Assembly: GCA_003211275.1 (NCBI GenBank)
Contig: QCTE01000002.1
Coordinates: 23,778-87,777 of the forward strand
DNA: 64,000 bases
Source of the DNA: Synechococcus sp. AG-673-A03
GTDB taxonomy: Bacteria; Cyanobacteriota; Cyanobacteriia; PCC-6307; Cyanobiaceae
Direction of reading: 5' to 3'
Part shown: positions 35,083 through 46,986 of the stretch, one piece after another
How positions within the stretch are numbered: the first letter of the stretch is position 1
Layout of the letters: the number at the start of each line of letters is the position of its first letter
Program-made: the position numbers and the translations under genes
The notes under the pieces: model-generated
What the model was told of the DNA's origin: nothing
The model's database searches: none
What the model saw: the letters and a program-made list of their open reading frames with translations, nothing else

Positions 35083-36858
35083 TCAATCGACCCGATCATG
35101 AGAAGACCGAAGAGATACCAGGCCAAAAACTTGGATCGGTTCCGGCCAACCCTTAACAAGATGTGCTCCCAAATCTTCAACGACCACATCGTCGAAGATT
35201 TGATCTCGAACATCACCACTGATTAAAATCGGGTAATCCGGAAACTGACGTGTAAGGGATTCCAGTCGACTGGCCAAGTTCACTGTCGCCCCAATCACGG
35301 TGTATTCCAGCCGATTACTCGAGCCAAGATTACCGGCAATCACATCACCGCAGTGAATGCCAATACCTTGACGCAATGGTCCAAGCCCCTCACTCACGAG
35401 CTCTCTGTTCAACTCCTCCAGGTTCGCCTGCATAGCGAGAGCAGTCCGCACTGCAGCCAGCGCCTCGACCCGATCGCCACGGTGAACGGGCACACCAAAT
35501 TCCGCCATGACGGCATCCCCAATAAATTTGTCCAACAGCCCCTGTTCGAGCAGCACAGGTGCTGCAATCGCCTCAAAGTATCGATTCAACAAACCAAACA
35601 GACTCTCTGCATCCATCACATTGCTGCGGGCAGTGAATCCGACCAAATCAGTAAAAAGCACCACGCATCGCTCCCGTCTGCCGCCCAGTCGCATCCAACT
35701 CTCCTGACCCGAACGCAACATGTCGCGCATGAGGTTGGGCGAGACCCTTCTGGACAACACGGAGTGCAGAAATCGGCGCTGTGCGCTCTCCTGCTGAAAC
35801 AAATCCCCCGTACGAAGACCTCCAGCAACGAAAGGCATCAACGCCAAGGAAGCGGCAGGCAACCAAATGCCGTAAAACCAAACGAAGATCGTCAGTCCGA
35901 TCGCCAACGCCCCAAGAGCAGTGGAGACGATCGCAGTACCAAGCGCCGTCGATGGCACAGCAATCCGCCAGTTGCACAACAGCAACCAGATGAGGACAAT
36001 CGCAGCTAGCGGAATAACTTCCGGACTACGGAAGCCTCGTCCGCTGCGCAATCCGGAGACAGCTGAAAGCAACACCTCAGAACCGCTCTGCTGTCCAAAT
36101 GGTGTCTCGAGCTGATCACCAAGAGATCGAGCCGTAGAACCAATGATGACGATCTTGTTCCGCCAGGTGTCCTCCGGAAGCGTGCTCACAGCCCAGGCGG
36201 GGATCACCGGGATCGATCCGCTCGGCCCCAGGAAATCAATCCCGTCATCGCCTGATGATGGGGTCACTTCTGCTGCCAGATGTGCCAGAGGTAAGGGATG
36301 TGGCCTGGGGAACGGTTCCAGCATGGACTGGAGTCGCCCTAGGCCAGGAACAGATTGCACAACACCAAAGTCATCCATGGAAAAAACAGACAGACCCGCC
36401 TGGTAGTTGATATCCCAGGGACGACGCAATTGAATCTGTTCGAAATCGTCAATTTGCTGTCGAACAAGAGATGAACTGAGCAGGACTTTGTCTTGCCATG
36501 GCTTCAGAACATCCTGAAAAGCAATGTCATCTTCAGGGCCATGACGGCTTGGGCCGGCATGAACGATGTTGAACACAACACGACGGGCACCCTGCCGCAA
36601 AACCTGTCGTGCCAATGCAGCCTGCTTCTCTCGCGGCCAGGGCCAAGGACCGAAGTCGGTCCACTGGGGATCCAGGGACGCCTCATCAATCCCCAATAAC
36701 ACGACGTCATCGGAGACGGGGATTGCGCCACGCCACTGAAAGAGCAGCTGCCGACTTGCAGTATCCAAACGCGCCAGCCATGGCACAAGCACCAAAGGCA
36801 ACAGCAAGGATGTGCGCCAAAGGATAGGAATCAGGCGCTGACGCATCGATCCTGTCAA
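35083..36858 (-). CDS. CHASE2-domain class III adenylate cyclase (second)
   Basis: 591 residues: a first membrane helix (about 12-28); a CHASE2 sensor (about 35-275, DDVVLLGIDEASLDPQW and WRNKIVIIGSTARSLGDQL); three membrane segments (about 280-350); and a cyclase domain. Key residues: metal aspartates D404 (LFTDLVGFTA) and D448 (FIGDAVMAEFG), purine-selecting K444, Thr520 at the second selectivity site (EYTVIG, as in CyaB-type adenylate cyclases), and transition-state N527 and R531 (TVNLASRLE). This is a complete homodimeric adenylate cyclase. It is translated from an ATG that overlaps the stop of the upstream FecR-like gene by 4 bases, making a FecR-cyclase operon. It differs from the cyclase at 22370-24220 along most of the sensor, so the two probably respond to different signals. 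Confidence 0.93.
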   Translation of the reverse strand: MTGSMRQRLIPILWRTSLLLPLVLVPWLARLDTASRQLLFQWRGAIPVSDDVVLLGIDEASLDPQWTDFGPWPWPREKQAALARQVLRQGARRVVFNIVHAGPSRHGPEDDIAFQDVLKPWQDKVLLSSSLVRQQIDDFEQIQLRRPWDINYQAGLSVFSMDDFGVVQSVPGLGRLQSMLEPFPRPHPLPLAHLAAEVTPSSGDDGIDFLGPSGSIPVIPAWAVSTLPEDTWRNKIVIIGSTARSLGDQLETPFGQQSGSEVLLSAVSGLRSGRGFRSPEVIPLAAIVLIWLLLCNWRIAVPSTALGTAIVSTALGALAIGLTIFVWFYGIWLPAASLALMPFVAGGLRTGDLFQQESAQRRFLHSVLSRRVSPNLMRDMLRSGQESWMRLGGRRERCVVLFTDLVGFTARSNVMDAESLFGLLNRYFEAIAAPVLLEQGLLDKFIGDAVMAEFGVPVHRGDRVEALAAVRTALAMQANLEELNRELVSEGLGPLRQGIGIHCGDVIAGNLGSSNRLEYTVIGATVNLASRLESLTRQFPDYPILISGDVRDQIFDDVVVEDLGAHLVKGWPEPIQVFGLVSLRSSHDRVD

Positions 36859-37628
36859 GGGGATGGAGCCATAACCCCCAGTTCTCGCTGGATTTCAGGG
36901 AGCGTGTCTAGAGGTGTTGAAAACCCGTTAATCAAACGGCTCTTCTGGAGTCGACGTTCAACCTCCTGTTCCGCAATTACCACCGGTGGCGCCCACGAGA
37001 CAGCAAGCGGATCATCTTGTTGAACACTGCCATCAGGTTGGAGGCGTTTCAGATCTAACAACAGCTGTTGACCACTGTTCAAGGTGAAGCTCTGACCACT
37101 CCTGGTTGTCACCAAGACCTTGCCTTCCCAGCTGAAAATCTTGCACTGACTGTCGGTGAACTCAATGAACACCGTGGTGCCTTGGATGGAGGCCGTAGCC
37201 AGACGAGTCTTGATGGTGAACGGACGAAGGGTCTGGGTGCCTGGATTGATCCAACCGATGATCGACCCCTTCAATAATTCGACACTGGATGAACCAAGAC
37301 GCAGCTGCGCATCACCTCCCATCCTGAACTGGCGGCCGGTACCAAGCATCACCTGCATGCGCCCTGGCTTTGTAGTGCGCAGTAACGCATCGGTGCGCAA
37401 CAACTGACCCGAGCGTGCATCAACCTCTGCCTTGCCGGAAAATTTGACAAAGGCAGGGCCATTGGGAACCTCAACGATGCGTGGCTGAGCAGCCTGTGAG
37501 GGCAAGCCAAAGAAGGCTGTGCCCATCAAGAAACATGCGGCAGCCTGCACACGAACCGATTGCCTCAACACATACAACCCACATTCATCCAAGGCTGACA
37601 GAAAAGCGCTGATGGCGCCACTAATCAA
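36855..37628 (-). CDS. FecR-domain periplasmic protein
   Basis: 257 residues with an internal signal-like segment (about 28-47, QAAACFLMGTAFFGLPSQAAQ) and a FecR domain (about 75-195: RTDALLRTTKPGRMQVMLGTGRQFRMGGDAQLRLG, then TRLATASIQGTTVFIEF, GKVLVTTRSGQSFTLNSGQQ). FecR domains in cyanobacteria commonly accompany CHASE2 proteins. The 4-base overlap with the CHASE2 cyclase start makes a joint sensor plausible, with this protein reaching the extracytoplasmic CHASE2 face. The long N-terminus before the signal may mean that the true start is further in. Divergent from the phosphofructokinase gene (82-base gap). Confidence 0.85.
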   Translation of the reverse strand: MISGAISAFLSALDECGLYVLRQSVRVQAAACFLMGTAFFGLPSQAAQPRIVEVPNGPAFVKFSGKAEVDARSGQLLRTDALLRTTKPGRMQVMLGTGRQFRMGGDAQLRLGSSSVELLKGSIIGWINPGTQTLRPFTIKTRLATASIQGTTVFIEFTDSQCKIFSWEGKVLVTTRSGQSFTLNSGQQLLLDLKRLQPDGSVQQDDPLAVSWAPPVVIAEQEVERRLQKSRLINGFSTPLDTLPEIQRELGVMAPSP

Positions 37629-37710
37629 TCAGAAGGCAAAAATGATCCGTTACGAGTTGCTGAGTCGAGTAGCAATTGCCAGATTAGGGACAAGCAGCAT
37701 TTGAAAACTC

Positions 37711-39024
37711 ATGGCATACGAAAACGTTCTTAATAACCCGACTACATTCGATTTTCGTATCGAAGAGCTGGGTGAAAGCCAATACTCCAATCCTAGCAAC
37801 AATGCAGTTTTTGTTGACAATATGGAGCGCATTATCTTTTCGAGCCAACTCAAAAATCTGAAGCATCAACTGGAAACATGTGCAGAATTACCCTCTTTTG
37901 AAAAAGCAGGCGCCCGTCGAAAAATTTTTCACAATCCAGAATCAACCCAGGCCGCCATCATCACATGCGGGGGCCTCTGCCCAGGGCTGAATAATGTCAT
38001 CAAAGGGTTGGTCAATGTTCTCGAGCAGGATTACGGAGTCAAAAGTATTCTTGGCATCCGCTATGGATATAAAGGACTGACGCAGGCATCAACTCATCCA
38101 CCAATCCAACTCAATTCTCTGATCGTCGATCAGATTCATAAACAGGGCGGAACCATACTTGGATCTTCTAGAGGTAGTCAGGATCCAGAGGAGATGGTGG
38201 ACATGCTCCAGGCAAGAGGAATCAACCTTCTCTTTTGCATTGGCGGCGATGGAACCTTAAAGGGTGCTCAGGCGATCGCGGAAGCCGCAATCGGTCGCAA
38301 AGCAAACATCAGCATTGTCGGTGTCCCTAAGACCATTGACAATGATCTCGGCTTTGTCGAGAAAACCTTCGGCTTTGAAACCTCAGTACAAACAGCCTCG
38401 GAAATTATCACATCAGCCCAACACGAAGCAGAAGGGGCTGAAAACGGCATCGGCATCGTTAAGTTAATGGGACGAGACTCTGGCTTCATCACTGCCACGG
38501 CATCTCTCGCAAACTCTGTGGTTGATTTCTGCCTAATCCCAGAAACCCCTTTTCAAATCGGCGGGCCGAACGGAATCTGTACTGCTCTTCAACGAAGGAT
38601 TGAACAAAAAAACCATGCTGTGATTGTCGTAGCAGAAGGAGCAGGACAGGAACTCTTTGCTAGCAACGAGAGAAAGATTGATGCTTCCGGGAACATCCTG
38701 AAAGAGGACATCGGAGAATTACTCAAAGAAAAGCTGACAGCTCACTTCAAGCAAAACAACATGACGATCAACATCAAGTATCTTGACCCGAGCTACCACA
38801 TCCGAAGCGTTGCAGCCAATGCTTCAGATGCTGTTTTTTGCCAGCTACTGGCCGAATATGCCGTCCATGCAGGAATGAGCGGGAAAACGAATCTTGTCAT
38901 TGGTTACTGGAACAATTTCTTCACCCACGTCCCTATTCATCTGGCCACAAATGAAAGGCGAATGGTTGATCTTGATAGCGCGCTATGGCGCGGCGTCATG
39001 AGCGCAACTCATCAAGATAAATAA
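37711..39024 (+). CDS. pfk: 6-phosphofructokinase, plant/trypanosome-like (long, group III) type
   Basis: 437 residues, longer than E. coli PfkA by an N-terminal extension of about 80 residues. Motifs: IITCGGLCPGLNNVIKG (83-99, nucleotide site), GIRYGYKGL, CIGGDGTLKGA (176-186), VPKTIDNDLG (205-214), and KLMGRDSGFI (251-260, fructose-6-phosphate site). GGDGT with a following Thr-Leu-Lys suggests ATP use. The Lys in PKTIDND is shared with pyrophosphate-dependent enzymes and with ATP-using plant and kinetoplastid enzymes, so the phosphoryl donor needs testing; ATP is more likely. Adenine- and thymine-rich codon use contrasts with the flanking alaS. Many marine picocyanobacteria rely on the Entner-Doudoroff and pentose phosphate routes and lack this enzyme. 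It ends 83 bases before the alaS stop. Confidence 0.88.
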   Translation: MAYENVLNNPTTFDFRIEELGESQYSNPSNNAVFVDNMERIIFSSQLKNLKHQLETCAELPSFEKAGARRKIFHNPESTQAAIITCGGLCPGLNNVIKGLVNVLEQDYGVKSILGIRYGYKGLTQASTHPPIQLNSLIVDQIHKQGGTILGSSRGSQDPEEMVDMLQARGINLLFCIGGDGTLKGAQAIAEAAIGRKANISIVGVPKTIDNDLGFVEKTFGFETSVQTASEIITSAQHEAEGAENGIGIVKLMGRDSGFITATASLANSVVDFCLIPETPFQIGGPNGICTALQRRIEQKNHAVIVVAEGAGQELFASNERKIDASGNILKEDIGELLKEKLTAHFKQNNMTINIKYLDPSYHIRSVAANASDAVFCQLLAEYAVHAGMSGKTNLVIGYWNNFFTHVPIHLATNERRMVDLDSALWRGVMSATHQDK

Positions 39025-39107
39025 CCCAAGTAAAATCACCAACTGGTCATGATGTCGCAAGACAGAGAAAGAGCTGTTTGAGGCTTTGCTGCTCTAAGCC
39101 AGCAATC

Positions 39108-41801
<2,694 letters not shown>

Positions 41802-41836
41802 GGCGGATACGGGCTTGAACAGCAGGTCCTCCAGCC

Positions 41837-42250
41837 ATGATCGCCTTTGAGCTGCCACCGACGTTGGCCGATCGCACCGACGAGCAGAGTCGCGCAGCAC
41901 TGAGACTGCGCTCCTTGGGGTGGGCCCTGATCGCAGGACTAGCGGCAGGGCTGCTCAGCCTGCCCTTCGGTGTTGATCAGGCGGTGCGATCCGCCGGTTG
42001 CGGACTCTTCTACGGACTGCTGGCATTCCATCTTGTCCGCGTGGATCCGGAGGACTCTCACCTGCAGGCTGGGCTCGTCGGAGCCGTCTGCGGGATCCGC
42101 AGTTTGGGAATGTGCCTGCCCTCCCCTTGGGCAGATGCTGATTCCCTGGCATTATTAGTGAAGGATCTCGTTATGGGGTGGCTGCCACTGATCGGCAGTT
42201 CGCTCCTGCTACACGGAACCCAACGCATGTTGTCTGCGTCGCGGCCATGA
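41837..42250 (+). CDS. Small membrane protein, unknown function
   Basis: 137 residues with four hydrophobic stretches (LGWALIAGLAAGLLSLPFG; GCGLFYGLLAFHLV; LVGAVCGIRSLGMCLP; LVMGWLPLIGSSLLL) and short loops, so probably a polytopic inner-membrane protein. No family recognised. It starts 35 bases from alaS on the opposite strand, and its stop overlaps the SNF2 helicase ATG by 4 bases, which supports it as the first gene of the helicase operon. Confidence 0.7.
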   Translation: MIAFELPPTLADRTDEQSRAALRLRSLGWALIAGLAAGLLSLPFGVDQAVRSAGCGLFYGLLAFHLVRVDPEDSHLQAGLVGAVCGIRSLGMCLPSPWADADSLALLVKDLVMGWLPLIGSSLLLHGTQRMLSASRP

Positions 42251-45200
42251 GCCTGCTGCACGCCACCTGGCTTCCGGCCATTCGTACTCCCAGCAGCTCC
42301 GGTCGAGCTGCTCTGCTCGTGTGGGCTGACACCTGGCGTGTGGCCGAGCCGATGGGACCAGGCGCGACCCCCGCCATTCATCCCTTCACCCTCAGCCCTG
42401 AGGAACTTCGGGCCTTGCTTACGGATCGTGACCTGCTGCCAGACGGAATCATTGACGCAACGGCCTGCCTGACCCTGCCCAGTCGCAGTGTCAAAGCGAA
42501 ACGCAAGCGCTCGGCAGCCGCAGAGACACCCTCCGAGGACGACCCACCGTGGTGCGGTCTGCCGCTGCAGGCCGGTGAACCGATTCCAAAGACCACCGAA
42601 TGGTGGCCCTGGCAAGTGCAGGGTCTGGCCATCGAACCGATGGCTGCCACCGAGTGGCTGGCCAAGCTGCCGCTTTCGGGTCGTCATCCAGATCTGGCCG
42701 ATGAACTGCGCTGGTGGAGCCACATGCAGCGCTGGGCCCTGAGCCTTGTGGCACGAGGCCGCTGGCTGCCCCAGGTGGAGCTGAGCAAGGGCGAGGGCTA
42801 TCCCCACCGAGCCCGCTGGGTGCCACTGCTCAATCGAGAGGAAGACCGGCGCCGGCTGGAGGATCTGGCGGCGGGACTCCCCCTGGTTGCAACCTGTGCC
42901 CTGCCCTGGCGCGAACCGACCGGGCGACGCAGCAACCGCATGACCCGGCTGCGACCGGAGGCGATGCGAGCCGCCAATCCCGTGGCCTGCTGTCGACCCC
43001 GCAGCGGCCGGCTGCGGGTTGCCACCCTGCTGGAAGACCTGCTGGATGCGCAGCTGCGCAAAGGCTTCAGCCCTGATCAAGAAGGCCTGGACCCACTGCT
43101 CTGCGCCTGGGAAGAGGCACTTAGCTCTGAGACCGGCGTGATCAACCTCAATGATGAGGATGCCGAGCGCTTATCCACCGCCAGCCACCACTGGCGAGAG
43201 GGCGTGGCCGGCAATGTTGCTCCAGCGCGGGCCTGCCTCGAGCTGGCCACACCGTCTGAGGGTGAAGAACTCTGGCCCCTGCGCTTCTTCCTGCAGGCGG
43301 AGTCGGACCCCACACTGAAGCTGCCGGCCAGTGCCGCATGGGCTGCAGGCCCCAAGGGTCTTCAACTGGGAGAGATTCCCGTGGAGCATCCCAGCGAAGT
43401 GCTGCTGGAAGGTATGGGCCGAGCCTTGACGGTGTTCGCACCGATCGAGCGGGGCCTGGAAAACGCCACACCGGAAGCGATGCAGCTCACCCCTGCCGAA
43501 GCCTTCGTGCTGGTGCGAACGGCCGCACGCCAACTTCGCGATGTGGGTGTGGGCGTCGATCTGCCGCCGAGCCTTTCCGGCGGGCTCGCCAGCCGACTGG
43601 GACTGGCGATCCAAGCGGAACTTTCCGAACGGTCCCGTGGCTTCACCCTGGGCGAAAGCCTCGACTGGAGCTGGGAGCTGATGATCGGCGGCGTCACGCT
43701 CACCTTGCGCGAACTGGAACGCCTGAGTGGCAAACGCAGCCCGCTGGTGCGTCACAAGGGAGCCTGGATCGAACTCCGGCCCAATGACCTCAAGAACGCT
43801 GAACGCTTCTGTGGCGCCAATCCTGAGCTCAGCCTCGACGATGCCCTGCGACTGACCGCCACCGAGGGCGACACGCTGATGCGCCTACCCGTGCACGCCT
43901 TTGATGCCGGCCCCAGGCTTCAGGGGGTTCTTGAGCAGTACCACCAGCAGAAATCACCGGATCCACTGCCCGCACCTGAAGGGTTCTGTGGACAACTGCG
44001 GCCGTATCAGGAGCGTGGGCTGGGCTGGCTCGCCTTCTTGCATCGTTTCGACCAGGGTGCCTGCCTGGCCGATGACATGGGCCTGGGCAAAACGATCCAG
44101 CTCCTGGCCTTCCTGCAACACCTCAAGGTGGAACAGGAACTGAAGAAGCCCGTACTGCTGGTGGCCCCCACATCGGTGCTGACCAATTGGAAACGGGAGG
44201 CCGCGGCCTTCACGCCTGAGCTCAACGTGCATGAGCACTACGGCCCCAAACGGCCCACAACTCTGGCTGCTCTCAAAAAGACTCTCAAAGATGTCGACCT
44301 TGTTCTCACCAGTTATGGACTGGTCCAGCGGGACATCGAGCTGCTGGAGAGCTTCGACTGGCAGGGAACGGTGATCGATGAAGCTCAGGCCATCAAGAAC
44401 CCGTCGGCCAAACAGAGCCAGGCCACGCGCGATCTGGCCCGCACCCGCAAGGGCACCCGCTTTCGCATCGCCCTCACCGGTACGCCGGTGGAGAACAGGG
44501 TGAGTGAGTTGTGGGCTCTGATGGATTTCCTCAACCCCAGGGTTCTGGGTGAGGAGGAATTCTTCCGCCAGCGCTATCGCATGCCGATCGAGCGTTACGG
44601 CGACATGTCGTCACTGCGTGACCTCAAGTCGCGGGTGGGACCCTTCATCCTCAGGCGCTTGAAGACCGACAAGGCGATCATCTCTGATCTGCCGGAGAAG
44701 GTGGAACTGAGCGAATGGGTCGGGCTGAGCAAGGAACAGAAATCGCTCTATGCCAAAACCGTCGAGGACACCCTCGATGCCATTGCCCGTGCTCCGAGGG
44801 GCAAACGCCACGGACAGGTGCTGGGACTGCTGACCCGCCTGAAACAGATCTGCAACCACCCCGCCCTTGCACTGAAGGAGAAGGACGCCAGTGAGGATTT
44901 CCTGCAACGTTCGGCGAAGCTGCAACGGCTCGAAGAAATCCTCGAAGAAGTGGTCGAGGCCGGCGACCGCGCTCTGCTCTTCACCCAGTTCGCGGAATGG
45001 GGAACGTTGCTGAGGGAGTATCTGCAACGCCGCTGGCGCAGCGAGGTGCCCTTCCTCAGTGGCAGCACCAGCAAGACGGAGCGGCAGGCCATGGTCGATC
45101 GTTTTCAGGAAGATCCCCGCGGACCACAACTGTTCCTGCTCTCACTCAAGGCGGGTGGCGTGGGCCTCAATCTCACCCGTGCGAGTCATGTGTTCCACAT

Positions 45201-45447
45201 CGATCGATGGTGGAACCCTGCGGTGGAAAACCAAGCCACAGACAGGGCTTATCGGATCGGACAGACCAACCGCGTGATGGTGCACAAGTTCATCACCAGC
45301 GGCTCGGTGGAAGAAAAGATTGACCGGATGATCCGCGAGAAGTCCAGACTGGCGGAAGACATCGTGGGCTCCGGCGAGGAATGGCTCGGAGGACTCGAAA
45401 TGGGCCAGCTCAAGGAGCTGGTGAGCCTTGAAGACAATCCCTCCTGA
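42247..45447 (+). CDS. SNF2-family helicase with bacterial SNF2-associated domain
   Basis: 1066 residues from the ATG at 42247. The N-terminal half (to about 580) carries the bacterial SNF2-associated (DUF3670-type) region. The C-terminal half is a complete superfamily 2 motor: LRPYQERGLGWLAFLHRF, Walker A DDMGLGKTIQ, LLVAPTSVLTNWKRE, DEAQ box VIDEAQAIKN, LTGTPVENRVSELW, ALLFTQFAEWG, and the motif V-VI region RASHVFHIDRWWNPAVE and QATDRAYRIGQ. SNF2 motors translocate on double-stranded DNA. Bacterial ones of this type are usually next to SWIM-domain genes, as here: the SWIM gene starts 4 bases downstream. Role in the cell (repair, transcription recycling or defence) not determined. Confidence 0.94.
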   Translation: MSLLHATWLPAIRTPSSSGRAALLVWADTWRVAEPMGPGATPAIHPFTLSPEELRALLTDRDLLPDGIIDATACLTLPSRSVKAKRKRSAAAETPSEDDPPWCGLPLQAGEPIPKTTEWWPWQVQGLAIEPMAATEWLAKLPLSGRHPDLADELRWWSHMQRWALSLVARGRWLPQVELSKGEGYPHRARWVPLLNREEDRRRLEDLAAGLPLVATCALPWREPTGRRSNRMTRLRPEAMRAANPVACCRPRSGRLRVATLLEDLLDAQLRKGFSPDQEGLDPLLCAWEEALSSETGVINLNDEDAERLSTASHHWREGVAGNVAPARACLELATPSEGEELWPLRFFLQAESDPTLKLPASAAWAAGPKGLQLGEIPVEHPSEVLLEGMGRALTVFAPIERGLENATPEAMQLTPAEAFVLVRTAARQLRDVGVGVDLPPSLSGGLASRLGLAIQAELSERSRGFTLGESLDWSWELMIGGVTLTLRELERLSGKRSPLVRHKGAWIELRPNDLKNAERFCGANPELSLDDALRLTATEGDTLMRLPVHAFDAGPRLQGVLEQYHQQKSPDPLPAPEGFCGQLRPYQERGLGWLAFLHRFDQGACLADDMGLGKTIQLLAFLQHLKVEQELKKPVLLVAPTSVLTNWKREAAAFTPELNVHEHYGPKRPTTLAALKKTLKDVDLVLTSYGLVQRDIELLESFDWQGTVIDEAQAIKNPSAKQSQATRDLARTRKGTRFRIALTGTPVENRVSELWALMDFLNPRVLGEEEFFRQRYRMPIERYGDMSSLRDLKSRVGPFILRRLKTDKAIISDLPEKVELSEWVGLSKEQKSLYAKTVEDTLDAIARAPRGKRHGQVLGLLTRLKQICNHPALALKEKDASEDFLQRSAKLQRLEEILEEVVEAGDRALLFTQFAEWGTLLREYLQRRWRSEVPFLSGSTSKTERQAMVDRFQEDPRGPQLFLLSLKAGGVGLNLTRASHVFHIDRWWNPAVENQATDRAYRIGQTNRVMVHKFITSGSVEEKIDRMIREKSRLAEDIVGSGEEWLGGLEMGQLKELVSLEDNPS

Positions 45448-45451
45448 CGCG

Positions 45452-46360
45452 ATGACCATCACCCCTAACAGCAGCGGCATCAACACCTCTCTGAGCGACG
45501 AGGGGCTCGGACAGCAACCCTGGTGGGTTGAACAGTGGATGGAGCTGATCAACTCCTACCGATTCAAAAAACGCCTTGAGCGGGCCTGGACCTATGCCCG
45601 TGAAGGACATGTGACATCGATTCGCTTCGAAGGGCGACGGGTGCATGCCCGTGTTCAGGGAACCGATGAAGACCCCTACAAAGTGAAGCTATGGCTGGAT
45701 GTGCTCAGCGATGAAGACTGGGGCTTCGTGCTGGAAGCCCTCACACAGAAGGCCCGCTGGTCGGCACAGCTCCTGGCCGGAATCATGCCGGCGGACATTG
45801 AACGAGCCTTTGCGGCCAGTGGCCGCCGGCTCTTCCCCTTCAAGCTGCAGGAGGTGCGCAGTGAATGCAGCTGTCCGGATAAAGCCAATCCGTGCAAACA
45901 CATCAGTGCGGTGTACTTCCTGATGGGAGAACGCTTCAGTGAAGACCCCTTCGTGCTGTTTCAGCTGAGGGGGCGCACGCGCACGAAACTGCTGGAAAAC
46001 CTGGCAGAACACCGGCTCAAGGCCCTTCAGGCCAGGGCCGATCAGGCCAAGGCTGAACGCCAATCAATGCCATCCGCCGATGGCGGCGAGTCCAACCCGG
46101 ACGACACCATCACGCCTCCCCATCCAGCGGTGCTGGACCCCACGCTCTGGTGGCGTTACGAGGCCAACCTCGACGGTGATCTGGTGGTGATCACCCCTGC
46201 GATGGAAGGAGATACAGGCCTTGATGCAGCCGGCGATCTCCCCCTGGCTGAGGAGCCACGCTTCCCCGAATCAAGACCTCGCTTTCTGCAGCACCTGCGT
46301 GATCAGGGTCAGGCCCTGGCACAACGGGCCATGCTGGAAGCCATGGCAGCCGGTGGCTGA
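45452..46360 (+). CDS. SWIM zinc-finger protein
   Basis: 302 residues from ATG 45452. The SWIM finger is intact as CSCPDKANPCKH (CxCx6CxH), with HISAVYFLMGERF following. Upstream segments (YAREGHVTSIRFEGRRVHARVQG) are typical of bacterial SWIM proteins paired with SNF2 helicases, where the finger probably contributes DNA or protein binding. A start 8 codons earlier (45428) would overlap the helicase. The stop overlaps the GTG start of the MEKHLA gene. Confidence 0.92.
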   Translation: MTITPNSSGINTSLSDEGLGQQPWWVEQWMELINSYRFKKRLERAWTYAREGHVTSIRFEGRRVHARVQGTDEDPYKVKLWLDVLSDEDWGFVLEALTQKARWSAQLLAGIMPADIERAFAASGRRLFPFKLQEVRSECSCPDKANPCKHISAVYFLMGERFSEDPFVLFQLRGRTRTKLLENLAEHRLKALQARADQAKAERQSMPSADGGESNPDDTITPPHPAVLDPTLWWRYEANLDGDLVVITPAMEGDTGLDAAGDLPLAEEPRFPESRPRFLQHLRDQGQALAQRAMLEAMAAGG

Positions 46361-46811
46361 ATCAGCCCCCTGGCAGTCGCCGGAATCGCAGTGGCTGATC
46401 TCCAGGCTGATGCTGTCTCACCAACGGGCCTTCAGCCGACCACTCCTGAACTGTGGAGAGCCAGCAACGGATCTGTTCAGCAGCGAGATGGCCGTTCTCG
46501 CCCACGACAACAGCCATGATCCCCGCCTGATTTATGCCAATGCCACCGCTCTGCATCTGTGGGAGCGATCTTGGCAAGAGATGATCGGCATGCCCTCCCG
46601 CTGCACCGCGGAGGAAGCAGCACGTGAGCAACGCGCTTCCGCCCTGCAACGCGCGCAGGACCAGGACGCTTTCGAGGGATATAGCGGTGTGCGGGTGTCA
46701 CGAACCGGTCAACGATTCATGATCAACAACGCAAGAATCTGGACCCTCTGGGACGACAAAGGCCGCAACTGCGGGCAGGCGGCAGCGTTCTCAAGCTGGT
46801 CCTGGCTGTGA
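46353..46811 (+). CDS. MEKHLA-domain protein
   Basis: 152 residues from a GTG at 46353 that overlaps the SWIM gene's stop by 8 bases. The MEKHLA (PAS-like) domain fills the protein: LIYANATALHLWERSWQEMIG, PSRCTAEEAAREQR, YSGVRVSRTGQRFMINNARIW, GQAAAFSSWSWL. In plants the domain ends HD-ZIP III factors; the free-standing bacterial form is uncharacterised and might bind a small ligand as PAS domains do. Coupling to the SNF2/SWIM genes may be coincidental. Confidence 0.85.
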   Translation: MAESAPWQSPESQWLISRLMLSHQRAFSRPLLNCGEPATDLFSSEMAVLAHDNSHDPRLIYANATALHLWERSWQEMIGMPSRCTAEEAAREQRASALQRAQDQDAFEGYSGVRVSRTGQRFMINNARIWTLWDDKGRNCGQAAAFSSWSWL

Positions 46812-46986
46812 GTGACATGCGCCAATGTTCGGTTGTCGCGAAAGAGCTGTCGTAACAACCGAATCCAGTGGTCTAGACCGAACAGAATCGGGCGGTTGTC
46901 CCCCTGCTCAGAGTCAATCAGCCCGCACATATTGGCGTTGTGGGTGATGTCAACACCCCATCAACATCACTCTTCAGGAGTTACCC

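Noticed and set aside
42058..43080. 340-codon frame opposite the SNF2 helicase 5' region
   Set aside because: Antisense shadow without any domain; overlaps two supported genes.
46812..46986. CIRCE or other heat-shock operator before hsp20
   Set aside because: No TTAGCACTC/GAGTGCTAA inverted repeat present.
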